The notes under the pieces: generated by a model
What the model was told of the DNA's origin: nothing
What the model saw: only the letters and a program-made list of their open reading frames with translations
Database searches by the model: none
NCBI GenBank assembly: GCA_026990035.1
Contig: JALSIM010000040.1
Coordinates: 62,001-126,000, forward strand
Direction of reading: 5' to 3'
Source: Alphaproteobacteria bacterium
GTDB taxonomy: Bacteria; Pseudomonadota; Alphaproteobacteria; Geminicoccales; Geminicoccaceae
Length of the DNA stretch: 64,000 bases
Made by a program: the position numbers and the translations under genes
Part shown: piece by piece, positions 27,117-34,917 of the stretch
Layout of the letters: every line of letters starts with the position of its first letter
How positions within the stretch are numbered: position 1 is the first letter of the stretch

Positions 27117-27692
27117 TCAGGGTGCCAGGAGCCAGGCGAGGACGGCGATCACCAGCAGCACCCCGCCGACCCAGAGCCAGGGCTTCTGGAGCCATTCGGG
27201 AGCCGCGGCCTCGACCGCCGGGGGCCCGGCCGGCACCGCCTCGGGCGCCTCGCGGGCGGTCACCACCTCGGTGAACTTGCCGAAGAACTCGTCGGCCATC
27301 TTCCTGGCCGTTCCCTGGACGAGACGCGAGCCGATCTGGGCGAGCTTGCCGCCGACATCCGCCTTGGCCTCGTAACGCAGGATGGTGGCGCCATCGACTT
27401 CCTCGAGATGCACACTGGCGCCGCCCCGGGCGAAGCCGGCCGGTCCCCCCTTGCCCTCGCCGGAAATGACGTAGCTTTCGGGAGCATTGATCTCCGACAG
27501 CTCGACCCGGCCCCTGAAGCGCGCCTTCACCGGGCCGACCTTGGCCAGCACCTTGGCCTCGAACTCGGTGTCCGATTTCTTTTCGAGCTCCTCGCAGCCG
27601 GGAATGCACTGCCGGAGGATCTCGGGATCGTTGAGCGCCTCCCACACCCGCTGGCGCGGCGCCGGGATGCGGTATTCGCCGGTCATCTCCAT
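27117..27692 (-). CDS. coxG: CoxG-like SRPBCC protein with C-terminal membrane anchor
   Basis: The 191-residue protein is a carbon monoxide dehydrogenase subunit G-type SRPBCC domain (about 1-145: [31 protein letters not shown], then the GPVKARFRG and G-E-G-K-G segments) followed by a short linker and one helix (about 168-188). CoxG anchors the hydroxylase to the membrane in Afipia (Oligotropha) carboxidovorans. ATG 27692 is chosen because AAGGA lies 8 bp upstream. It precedes coxS by 130 bp, so the association is likely, though it may belong to the upstream transcript. Confidence 0.87.
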   Translation of the reverse strand: MEMTGEYRIPAPRQRVWEALNDPEILRQCIPGCEELEKKSDTEFEAKVLAKVGPVKARFRGRVELSEINAPESYVISGEGKGGPAGFARGGASVHLEEVDGATILRYEAKADVGGKLAQIGSRLVQGTARKMADEFFGKFTEVVTAREAPEAVPAGPPAVEAAAPEWLQKPWLWVGGVLLVIAVLAWLLAP

Positions 27693-27748
27693 GGGCGAAA
27701 TCCTTTGTTCTCTCGCGGAGGGGAACGGCTTCCGCTGCCGCCGCCCTT

Positions 27749-28879
27749 CTATTCGCTGCGCTGGAGACTGTCGAGCCAGGCGAGAACGGCCGCGAGCTCC
27801 TCGCGGGTCGCGGCATCCTTCCAGGAAGGCATGGCGAGACCCGATTCGGTCCGCGACCGTCCCTCGAGAACCGTGCGCCAGTAGATCTCCAGCCAGTCCT
27901 CGCCGTAGCGCCAGCGCATCAGCCGCAGATCGCGCGGTCGGTCCGGACCCACCGCAGCCGGACCGTGGCAATGGGCGCAACCCAGCACCGCATCGAACAG
28001 CCTGCGCCCTTCCTCCGGATCACCTTCGATGGTCGCCAGTCGTACGCTTTCCCGGGCAGGTTCTTCGGCCTTCTCGGACGGCGGACCGGAAGGAGCGGGA
28101 GCGGCGGACAGCCAGTCCCAGCGGATGCTGGCGTCCTGGCCGAGACCGTAGAGCTTGGCCAGATAGTCGATCTCCAGCTCGAGCCCGGACAGCAGCTCCT
28201 GCAGCCGGTCGCGCAGTTCCTCGTTGCCGCGGGCGACGCCGATCGCCGACTGCCAGCGCATCCGCGGCCCCTCGACGGCGAGGATGTAAAGCCTGCCCTT
28301 GGCGCGCGTGCGATCGTACCAGCCGGCCACCGCGTCCCAGACGAAGGCGGCATCGACCCGGCCTTCGAGCAGCAGCTCCAGGGCCTGTTCCGGTTCCCGC
28401 ACGGTGACCGCGGTGATATCGTCGCGGGTGGCCAGCGCGTTGGCGGCGGAGGTATTGAAGACCACCGCCACCCGCTCGCCGGCGAGATCCTCGATCCCGC
28501 GGATTTCCCTCTCCTCGGGGAACACGAGGGCGTAGCCGAGATCCAAAAGCGGCCCGGCAACCTTCACCTTGGGTCCCATCAGCCCCTTGACGAAGGGCAC
28601 CCCCATCATCGCCGCGCATTTGCCGGACAGGAGCTCGAGCCGGATCGCCCGCTTGCCGATGTCGGTCGGCCACCACACCACCTCCAGCGGCCGCTCCAAG
28701 CGTTCGGCGATCCTTTTCGCCAGATCGAAATAGATGCCGTGGCGTTCCCCTTCGGCCATCGAGAAGGGCGGGTTGTCGGGATCGAGGCAGACCCGCAGCG
28801 GGGCTGCCGCCGCCCGCGGCGTGGCCGCGGCGGCGAGCAGCAGGGCCAGAAGGCCCGGGACGACGAAACGCGAGGCCAT
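27749..28879 (-). CDS. Fusion of XoxJ-like binding protein and XoxG-like cytochrome c
   Basis: The 376-residue exported protein begins with a signal peptide (about 1-26). Residues 27-255 are a periplasmic solute-binding domain of the XoxJ/amino-acid-type fold (LRVCLDPDNPPFSM, then GIYFDLAKRIAERL). A Pro/Ser/Glu-rich linker (about 258-275) joins it to a class I cytochrome c with haem site C301-A-H-C304-H305 and probable axial M350 in LAMPSW. In methanol oxidisers XoxG receives electrons from the lanthanide dehydrogenase XoxF, and XoxJ is thought to help activate it. The gene lies 8 bp after the PQQ dehydrogenase, so a dedicated electron acceptor/assembly partner is the natural reading. A similar fused cytochrome cGJ is known from verrucomicrobial methanotrophs. 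Confidence 0.8.
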   Translation of the reverse strand: MASRFVVPGLLALLLAAAATPRAAAAPLRVCLDPDNPPFSMAEGERHGIYFDLAKRIAERLERPLEVVWWPTDIGKRAIRLELLSGKCAAMMGVPFVKGLMGPKVKVAGPLLDLGYALVFPEEREIRGIEDLAGERVAVVFNTSAANALATRDDITAVTVREPEQALELLLEGRVDAAFVWDAVAGWYDRTRAKGRLYILAVEGPRMRWQSAIGVARGNEELRDRLQELLSGLELEIDYLAKLYGLGQDASIRWDWLSAAPAPSGPPSEKAEEPARESVRLATIEGDPEEGRRLFDAVLGCAHCHGPAAVGPDRPRDLRLMRWRYGEDWLEIYWRTVLEGRSRTESGLAMPSWKDAATREELAAVLAWLDSLQRSE

Positions 28880-28887
28880 GCCGGACC

Positions 28888-30612
28888 TCAGCCGTCGAGG
28901 GCAAACACGAACAGCATGCCGCCCTGCGGCACGGCGGCGTACATGCGGCGGCCGACATCCCCCAGGAACCCCGGGATCGTCTGTGAGCGGCCGACCACCA
29001 CCGCCACATATTGCCTGCCGTCCACTTCATAGGTGATGGGTGCGGCATGGATGCCGGAGCCCAGCCGCTTCTGCCACAGCAGCTCGCCGGTGGTCGCATC
29101 GAAGGCCCGAAACAGCCCCTCGTAATTGCCGGCGAACACCAGCCCGCCCGCCGTCGTCAGCACGCCGCCGTTGAACGGCCACTTCTCCTTGGCGCCCCAG
29201 ACCTTTTTCCCCCGAACCGGATCCCAGGCGATCAGCTCGCCGAGATAGCCTCCGGGCCCCTCCTTGGTGGGGAACTCCTTGCCCAGATAGAACATGCCGC
29301 GGCGGTACTCGACCTCGCTGTCCTCCATGTCCATGCAGAGATTGTTGGAGGGGATGTAGACGAGACCGGTATCCGGACTGAAGGCCATCGGCTGCCAGTT
29401 CTTGCCGCCGATGAGATTGGGGCAGATGTCCACCGCCCGTTTGCCGATGCCGGGGCGCTTGGCGGGAACCTCGATCGGCCGTTGGGCCTCGAGATCGTAG
29501 CCCTCGGCCCAGTTGACGGTAACGAAGGGATCGGCGCGGAGCGCCTTGCCGTTGCTGCGGTCGAGGACGAAGAAGAAACCGTTCCTATCCGCCTTCAGCC
29601 CCAATGGCTCCTTCTTGCCGTCACCGTCGATATCGAGATCGGCCAGGATCAGCTCGTTGACCCCGTCATAGTCCCAGGCATCGTGCGGGGTGCCCTGGAA
29701 GCCCCAGACGATTTCGCCGGTATCGGCGTCGAGAGCGATGGTCGCCGCCGTCCATTTGTTGGTGAAGGGGCCGTAATCCGAGGTGTTGGGGCCGCGAACC
29801 GCGGCGTTCCAGGGCGAGGGATTGCTGGTGCCGTAGTAGACGAGGTTGCGCTCCGCATCGTAGGAGGCCACCAGCCACGCGGCGCCGCCGCCGTGCTTCC
29901 AGGAATCGCCCTTCCAGCTCTCGTTGCCGGGGGCACCCGGACCGGGAATGGTCCAGGTCTTCCACAGCCGCTCGCCGGTCTTCGCCTCGAAGGCGGAGAC
30001 ATAGCCCCGCACCCCGTATTCGCCGCCGCCGAAGCCGACGATCACCTTGTCCTTCACCACCAGGGGCGGCGAGGTGATCACCGCACCCTGGGTGTAGTCC
30101 ACCACCTCGGCGGTCCACAGTTCCTTGCCACTGTCGGCATCGAGTGCCGTCAACTTGCCGTCGAGACGGCCCACATAGAGCACCCCGTCGGCATAGGCCG
30201 GGCCGCGGTTGACCTGGCCGCAGCAGCCGTACTGCTGGACCCCTTCGGGCATCTCGAAGCCGGTCTGCCATTTCATCTCGCCAGTGGCGGCATCCAGCGC
30301 GTAGACGTGACGCGGCCCGGCCGAGCTGGTTACATAGAGGGTGCCGTCGACCACCAGCGGCCGGCTTTCCTGGGAGAGCAGCGTGCCCAGGGAGAAGGCC
30401 CAGGCGAGATCGAGGTCCTTGACGTTGCTCCTGTCGATCCGGGCCAGTTCGCTGTAGCCCCAGTTGGCCATGTTGCCGCCATAGACCGGCCAGTCGGTGC
30501 CGGCGGCGACCACCGGACCGCCGGTCAGCAGCAGGGCGACCGCCGCCGCGAAGGTCGCTCGATGCATCTCGCTTCCGGGACGGCCTCTGCGATCGCGGGA
30601 AAGCAAGGCCAT
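28888..30612 (-). CDS. PQQ-dependent alcohol dehydrogenase, lanthanide-type
   Basis: The 574-residue quinoprotein has an N-terminal export signal (about 1-37, with a basic start), W-motifs of an eight-bladed propeller, the vicinal disulfide C130-C131 (YGCCGQVNRG) and catalytic D314. D316, two residues on (WDYDGVNE), is the extra aspartate that marks lanthanide-binding enzymes such as XoxF, ExaF and PedH; calcium enzymes have a non-acidic residue there. It oxidises alcohols in the periplasm. The later motif NNLCMDME differs from classical methanol dehydrogenase, so the best substrate is uncertain. ATG 30612 is preferred because GGGGAGG lies 6 bp upstream. No pqq biosynthesis genes are in the window. 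Confidence 0.86.
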   Translation of the reverse strand: MALLSRDRRGRPGSEMHRATFAAAVALLLTGGPVVAAGTDWPVYGGNMANWGYSELARIDRSNVKDLDLAWAFSLGTLLSQESRPLVVDGTLYVTSSAGPRHVYALDAATGEMKWQTGFEMPEGVQQYGCCGQVNRGPAYADGVLYVGRLDGKLTALDADSGKELWTAEVVDYTQGAVITSPPLVVKDKVIVGFGGGEYGVRGYVSAFEAKTGERLWKTWTIPGPGAPGNESWKGDSWKHGGGAAWLVASYDAERNLVYYGTSNPSPWNAAVRGPNTSDYGPFTNKWTAATIALDADTGEIVWGFQGTPHDAWDYDGVNELILADLDIDGDGKKEPLGLKADRNGFFFVLDRSNGKALRADPFVTVNWAEGYDLEAQRPIEVPAKRPGIGKRAVDICPNLIGGKNWQPMAFSPDTGLVYIPSNNLCMDMEDSEVEYRRGMFYLGKEFPTKEGPGGYLGELIAWDPVRGKKVWGAKEKWPFNGGVLTTAGGLVFAGNYEGLFRAFDATTGELLWQKRLGSGIHAAPITYEVDGRQYVAVVVGRSQTIPGFLGDVGRRMYAAVPQGGMLFVFALDG

Positions 30613-30662
30613 GTTCCACCTCCCCTTGCGCTCGTTCATGACCTCGTGAGTTGTGCGGGTCT

Positions 30663-30692
30663 AGAATTGGTCGGCACCCACGGACTTGTCAA
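30663..30692 (-). promoter_or_regulatory. Predicted promoter of the PQQ dehydrogenase operon
   Basis: A perfect TTGACA -35 box is read on the minus strand at 30692-30687. The best -10 at an 18-bp spacing is AATTCT at 30668-30663, which matches only three of six bases. Transcription from there would start near 30656, about 44 nt before the chosen ATG. Confidence 0.4.
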
Positions 30693-30803
30693 AGGAGACG
30701 CCGGTGCGGGCGCCGTCGGGATCGGCGGCGCAACCCGTCCCTTCCGCCGGGCGTGGTGCGGCCGGGAGAGTGCGGACCGGGCGGGCAATACCACGGCCTC
30801 CGC

Positions 30804-30839
30804 GGTCGTTCAGCGGGTATAGGTCGTTCAGCGGGTATA
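30804..30839. repeat. Perfect tandem duplication of 18 bp at the end of a gene
   Basis: The unit GGTCGTTCAGCGGGTATA occurs twice with no spacer, at 30804-30821 and 30822-30839. The second copy contains the stop codon and last codons (Y-T-R-stop) of the isochorismatase-family gene; the first copy repeats that stop just downstream. It looks like a recent slippage event. Eighteen bases keep the frame, so reading through the first stop would add only T-T-Y-T-R. Confidence 0.9.
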
Positions 30840-31499
30840 GAAGGTCAGGACCTCTTCGGTCCGGACCACGTGGCAGTAGATCATGTTGATCACCTCGAGC
30901 TCGTGGCGATGGAGCTCCATGGTGCCGGCGGCACAGGCATCCTCCACCACCACCACGTCGAAGCTCTCGTCGGCGAGGCTGCGCACCGTCGAGGACACGC
31001 ACTGGTCGGTGAAGATGCCGGTGACGACGACCTTGCGGATGCCCATGTTGTGCAGGATCAGGCGCAGGTTGGTCCCGGTCAGCGCGCTGTCGGTGGTCTT
31101 GAGAACGGTGATCTCGTCGTCCCGCGGCGCCAGTTCGGGGACGATCCGGCTTTCCTCGCTGTCCTTGGGCAGCAGCAGATAGTTGAAGCCGGGCTTCTTC
31201 TGGCTCAGGGAGCGGTCGCGGCCGTCCTTCTTGAGGCAGGCGATGCGGGCGAAGATCGGCTCCACCCCGCGCCTTCGCGCATCTTCCAGCAACCTCGCGA
31301 TGTTGGGGATCACGGTCTCCCGCATGCGGGCGAAGAAGGGCTCCCAGCGTGCCTGTTCGGCGGGATCCTCCTTGGGCTGCAGGTAGGTGTTCTGGACGTC
31401 GATCACCAGCAGCGCGGTCTCCGCCGGGTCGAGGCGGATGTCCTCGGGCTCCTCGGCGTCGGCATAGTAGAAGGAGCGGTAGGCCGTCTTCCAGCTCAT
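30828..31499 (-). CDS. Isochorismatase-family cysteine hydrolase
   Basis: The 223-residue protein carries the family triad: Asp in LLVIDVQNTYL (about 34), Lys in VLKTTDSALTGT and Cys in FTDQCVSSTVRSLAD. This group includes N-carbamoylsarcosine amidase, ureidoacrylate and biuret hydrolases, which cut C-N bonds by a thiol mechanism. It overlaps the livM stop by 4 bp, so it is co-translated with an importer; the imported compound may be its amide or ureido substrate. No signal peptide is present. The true substrate cannot be told from sequence. Confidence 0.85.
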   Translation of the reverse strand: MSWKTAYRSFYYADAEEPEDIRLDPAETALLVIDVQNTYLQPKEDPAEQARWEPFFARMRETVIPNIARLLEDARRRGVEPIFARIACLKKDGRDRSLSQKKPGFNYLLLPKDSEESRIVPELAPRDDEITVLKTTDSALTGTNLRLILHNMGIRKVVVTGIFTDQCVSSTVRSLADESFDVVVVEDACAAGTMELHRHELEVINMIYCHVVRTEEVLTFYTR

Positions 31500-32527
31500 G
31501 GCGCATCTCCCTTTTTCGAGCGGCGGCGCAGCAGCCAGGTTCCCACCTCGCGGGTAGCCACGAGACCGCCCGGCCGCAGCACCAGAACGCCGATCATGGC
31601 CAGCGCCAGCACCACCTCGGTGAGGCCCACCACCTGTTCGGCGAAGATCTGAGCGCGGTTGAGCCAGGCCTCGAGGGCGCGCAGGCTCTCGAAGGCGAGG
31701 GTGACGATGTAGGTCCCGGCCACCGCTCCGGTGACGGTGCCGGGGCCGCCGATCACCAGCATCGCCAGGATCACGAAGGACTCCTTCAGGTAGAAGGCCT
31801 TGGGGGAGAAGGAGGTGATGAAATGCGCCCAGAGCGCGCCACCGATGCCGGCCATGAAGGCGGCGAGGACGAAGGCCTGCCAGCGCAGGAAGGGCACCCG
31901 GGCACCGAGGGCCGCCGCCGCCACCTCGTCGTCGCGGCTGCTGCGCAGGAGCAGACCGACGCGCGATTCCTTGAACAGGAGCGCCAGCGGCACCGCCAGC
32001 ACCGCCGCCGCGGCGGCGAGCCCGAGGCCGGTGGCCCGGGGAAGACCGAACAGGGTCCGCGGGCCGTTGGTGACCGCGCTCCAGTGGAGCATGATGGTGT
32101 GGAGGACCACCAGCAGGGCGAAGAGGGTGATAACCGCCGCCGCATCGGAGAGGCGCATCAGCGGATAGGCGACGACGGCGGCGACCAGCGCCGCCACCAG
32201 CCCGCCGGCGAGGATGCCCATGAAGGGCGACAGTTCGAGGCCGGCCACCAGCGGGTAGAGATCGGGCAGGGCCATGCCCTTCATCCGCACCGGGATGGTG
32301 AGCACGGCGGTGGTGTAGGCCCCGACTCCCATGAAGCCGACATGGGCGAAGGAGAGAATTCCGGCGTTGCCCATGAACACCTGCAGGCCCAGCACCAGCA
32401 CCAGCATGATGAAGAGATTGGTGACGATGCGGACGAACAGGCGGACCTCGAGCAGCTCGGCGGCGAGCGCCAGCAGGAGGATGGAGCCGACCAGGACCAG
32501 CAGGGTGAGGAGGTTGCGGGCGTCCAT
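31496..32527 (-). CDS. livM: Branched-chain amino acid-type ABC transporter permease LivM
   Basis: The 343-residue permease has about ten hydrophobic segments and the LivM conserved loop GALWAHFITSFSPKAFYLKESFVILAMLVIGGPGTVTG, the EAA-like contact region for the ATPases. Start ATG 32527 lies 7 bp after livH. With LivH it forms the membrane channel of the importer. Members of this family carry amino acids, urea or amides, so the name does not fix the substrate. The C terminus is basic (WLLRRRSKKGD). Confidence 0.92.
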   Translation of the reverse strand: MDARNLLTLLVLVGSILLLALAAELLEVRLFVRIVTNLFIMLVLVLGLQVFMGNAGILSFAHVGFMGVGAYTTAVLTIPVRMKGMALPDLYPLVAGLELSPFMGILAGGLVAALVAAVVAYPLMRLSDAAAVITLFALLVVLHTIMLHWSAVTNGPRTLFGLPRATGLGLAAAAAVLAVPLALLFKESRVGLLLRSSRDDEVAAAALGARVPFLRWQAFVLAAFMAGIGGALWAHFITSFSPKAFYLKESFVILAMLVIGGPGTVTGAVAGTYIVTLAFESLRALEAWLNRAQIFAEQVVGLTEVVLALAMIGVLVLRPGGLVATREVGTWLLRRRSKKGDAP

Positions 32528-32534
32528 CGCCGCC

Positions 32535-33425
32535 TCACGTCCGCTGGCCGGTGGCCGGGCCGCGCACCAGGCCGGCCGGCCGCCAGAGGAGGATCAGGAT
32601 CACCAGGCTGAAGGTGAAGGCGTCGCGGAACTTCAGGAGATCCTGGGGCAGGGTGTAGTTGAGCGAGGTGTCGATGAAGGCCAGGAGAAAGCCCCCCAGC
32701 ACCGCCCCTTCGAGGCTGCGCATGCCGCCGATCACGGTGGCGATGAAGGCGATCAGGAGAGGTTCGAGGCCGACCCTCGGGACCACCGTGCCGATCCGCC
32801 CGAGCCACAGGAGGGCCACCGTGCCGGCGAGCAGGCCGCTGATCGCGAAGGCGGTGGTGATGACGAGGTTGGCGGGCACCCCCAGCATCCGGGCCATGGT
32901 GAAATGGGTGGCCGCGGCACGCATGGCGATGCCGAGGATGGTCCTGCGCATGGCCAGGGTGAAGAGGGCGAGCAGGACCGCCGCGGCAGCGATGGTGATG
33001 AGGTTGCGCGCCGGGGTGACGACGCCGAGGACGGTCACCGTGTCGGAGAACACTTCCGGCAGGGGGATCGACCGCGGGCGAGGCGAGATCAGGAGCTGGG
33101 CGGCGTTCTGCAAAAGGGTCGAGAAGGCGAAGGAGGTGATCAGCACCGCGGTGACCGATTTCGTCCGCACCGGCCGGAAGGCGAGGTAGTCGGTGGCGAT
33201 CCCGGTGAGCACGGCGGCGGCCACCGCGAGGGCCGCCATCACCAGCCAGGGCAGGGGCGAGCCACCGACCAGATAGAGGGTGTAGCCGGCCGCCATGACC
33301 AGCTCGCCGTAAGCGAAATTCACCAGCCGCAGGATGCCGTAGACGATCACCAGCCCCAGCGCCATCAGCGCATAGGCGCCGCCCAGGCTGAGGACGTCGA
33401 TGACGAATTGGATGGCGGCGGTCAC
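32535..33425 (-). CDS. livH: Branched-chain amino acid-type ABC transporter permease LivH
   Basis: The 296-residue permease begins with GTG at 33425, directly after a GGGGGA site, giving VTAAIQFVIDVLSLGGAYALMALGL, the normal LivH N terminus; the open frame further upstream overlaps livF and is not coding. Eight hydrophobic segments and the conserved GRIGTVVPRVGLEPLLIAFIATVIGGM loop are present. It is 4 bp after livF and 7 bp before livM, so it is one operon. Confidence 0.92.
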   Translation of the reverse strand: MTAAIQFVIDVLSLGGAYALMALGLVIVYGILRLVNFAYGELVMAAGYTLYLVGGSPLPWLVMAALAVAAAVLTGIATDYLAFRPVRTKSVTAVLITSFAFSTLLQNAAQLLISPRPRSIPLPEVFSDTVTVLGVVTPARNLITIAAAAVLLALFTLAMRRTILGIAMRAAATHFTMARMLGVPANLVITTAFAISGLLAGTVALLWLGRIGTVVPRVGLEPLLIAFIATVIGGMRSLEGAVLGGFLLAFIDTSLNYTLPQDLLKFRDAFTFSLVILILLWRPAGLVRGPATGQRT

Positions 33426-33429
33426 CCTC

Positions 33430-34140
33430 TCATCCCCCGAGATAATGGTCCTCGAGATCCGCCGCCGCGGCCAGCTCCCGGGCCGGTCCCGCGGCGGCGA
33501 TCCGCCCGAGCCGCATGACATAGGCGCGGCTGGCCACCGCCAGCGCCTTGCTCACATTCTGCTCGACCAGCAGGATCGACAGGCCGGTGGCGGCGAGCTC
33601 GGCGATCATGGCGAAGATCTGCTCGACGATGGTCGGCGCGAGGCCGAGGGAGGGTTCGTCGAGCAGCAGAAGCCGCGGCCGGGACATCATCGCCCGGGCG
33701 ATCACCAGCATCTGCTGTTCGCCTCCCGACAGCGTGCCGGCGGTCTGGTCCGCGCGTTCGGCGAGCCGCGGGAAAAGCGCGAACATGGCGGCCCGGTCGG
33801 CCTCCACCCCGGCCCGATCCCGGCGGCGCACATAGGCGCCGAGGCGCAGATTCTCCTCGACCGTGAGATCGGGAAAGACGTCGCGGGTCTCGGGCACCAT
33901 CGCCACCCCGGCCCGGACCATCCGTTCGGGGGTGGTGCCGGTGACGTCGCGACCGTCGAGCCGTACCCGTCCGGCGAAGGGCCGGATCGCCCCGGCGATC
34001 GCCAGCAGGGTCGAGGATTTGCCGGCACCGTTGGCGCCCAGTAGCGCCACCACTTCGCCATCGCCGACCGTGATGTCCACCCCGCGCACCGCGCGGACGC
34101 CGCCGTAGCGGACCTCGAGCCCGTCAACCGCGAGGGCCAT
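33430..34140 (-). CDS. livF: Branched-chain amino acid-type ABC transporter ATPase LivF
   Basis: The 236-residue ATPase has Walker A GANGAGKSS (about 34-42), the ABC signature LSGGEQQML, and Walker B LLLDEPSLGL. The short length without the LivG-specific extension, plus TPERMVRAGVAMVPETRDVFPDLTV, marks LivF. It powers the LivHM channel together with LivG. Its start overlaps the livG end by 17 bp, indicating tight translational coupling. Confidence 0.95.
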   Translation of the reverse strand: MALAVDGLEVRYGGVRAVRGVDITVGDGEVVALLGANGAGKSSTLLAIAGAIRPFAGRVRLDGRDVTGTTPERMVRAGVAMVPETRDVFPDLTVEENLRLGAYVRRRDRAGVEADRAAMFALFPRLAERADQTAGTLSGGEQQMLVIARAMMSRPRLLLLDEPSLGLAPTIVEQIFAMIAELAATGLSILLVEQNVSKALAVASRAYVMRLGRIAAAGPARELAAAADLEDHYLGG

Positions 34141-34906
34141 CGGCCTCGGCCTCCGTTCCGAGATAGGCGGCGATCACCGCCGGATCGTTGCGTACCGAAC
34201 GGACATCCCCTTCGGCGATGGTGCGGCCCGAGGCCAGCACGTGCAGGCGATGACAGAGGCGCAGGATCAGCGCCATGTCGTGGTCGATGATCAGGAGCCC
34301 GAGCCCGCGCCGGTCCGGGAGTGCGGCCAGGATCTCGAGCAGGGCGGCCGATTCCTCCTCGTTCATGCCGGCCGCCGGCTCGTCGAGCAGCAGAAAGCGC
34401 GGCCGCGCGGCCAGCGCCCGGGCGATCTCCACCCGCCGCTTGTCGCCGTAGCTGAGCTCGGCGCCGAGATCCCCGGCCCGGCTCTCGAGACCGAACTCGG
34501 CGAGCAGCTCGGCCGCCCGCCCCCGCGCCTCGGTCCTGCCGCAGCCGGTCGCCAGCGCCCCGATCATCACGTTCTCCCGGACGGTGAGCTCCTCGAACAG
34601 GCGGACGATCTGGAAGGAGCGGATCACGCCGCGCCGGGCGATCCGGGGCGGCGTCAGCCCGGCGATGGTCTCGCCGGCCACCCGCACCGTGCCGCCGGCA
34701 AGCGGCACATGGCCGGTGATCGCGTTGACGAGGGTGGTCTTGCCGGAGCCGTTGGGCCCGATGAGACCCAGGATCTCGCCCCCCTCGAGGGCGAGGGTGA
34801 CGCCGTCGAGGGCGCGCAGACCGGCGAAGACGACCGAAACCTCGCGGACTTCGAGCACCGTGGGGCAGGTCCCGGGAGAAGGCGGGGTGTCGGTGGGGGG
34901 CGACAC
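34124..34906 (-). CDS. livG: Branched-chain amino acid-type ABC transporter ATPase LivG
   Basis: The 260-residue ATPase has Walker A GPNGSGKTT, signature LSYGDKRRVEIARAL (the LivG form of the signature) and Walker B FLLLDEPAAGMNEEE. N-terminal residues 1-18 are a proline-rich extension, so the start could be somewhat internal, but ATG 34906 lies only 11 bp after livK and is kept. It pairs with LivF. Confidence 0.95.
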   Translation of the reverse strand: MSPPTDTPPSPGTCPTVLEVREVSVVFAGLRALDGVTLALEGGEILGLIGPNGSGKTTLVNAITGHVPLAGGTVRVAGETIAGLTPPRIARRGVIRSFQIVRLFEELTVRENVMIGALATGCGRTEARGRAAELLAEFGLESRAGDLGAELSYGDKRRVEIARALAARPRFLLLDEPAAGMNEEESAALLEILAALPDRRGLGLLIIDHDMALILRLCHRLHVLASGRTIAEGDVRSVRNDPAVIAAYLGTEAEADGPRG

Positions 34907-34917
34907 CCCTTGCGCGA

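Noticed and set aside
28888-30612. Calcium-type methanol dehydrogenase (MxaF)
   Set aside because: The Asp two residues after the catalytic Asp indicates a lanthanide enzyme, and no mxaI, mxaG or mxaJ genes are adjacent.
30661-31506. A longer coding frame over the isochorismatase region
   Set aside because: It is in another frame, Arg/Pro-rich and lacks family motifs; the 30828-31499 frame has the complete Asp-Lys-Cys triad.
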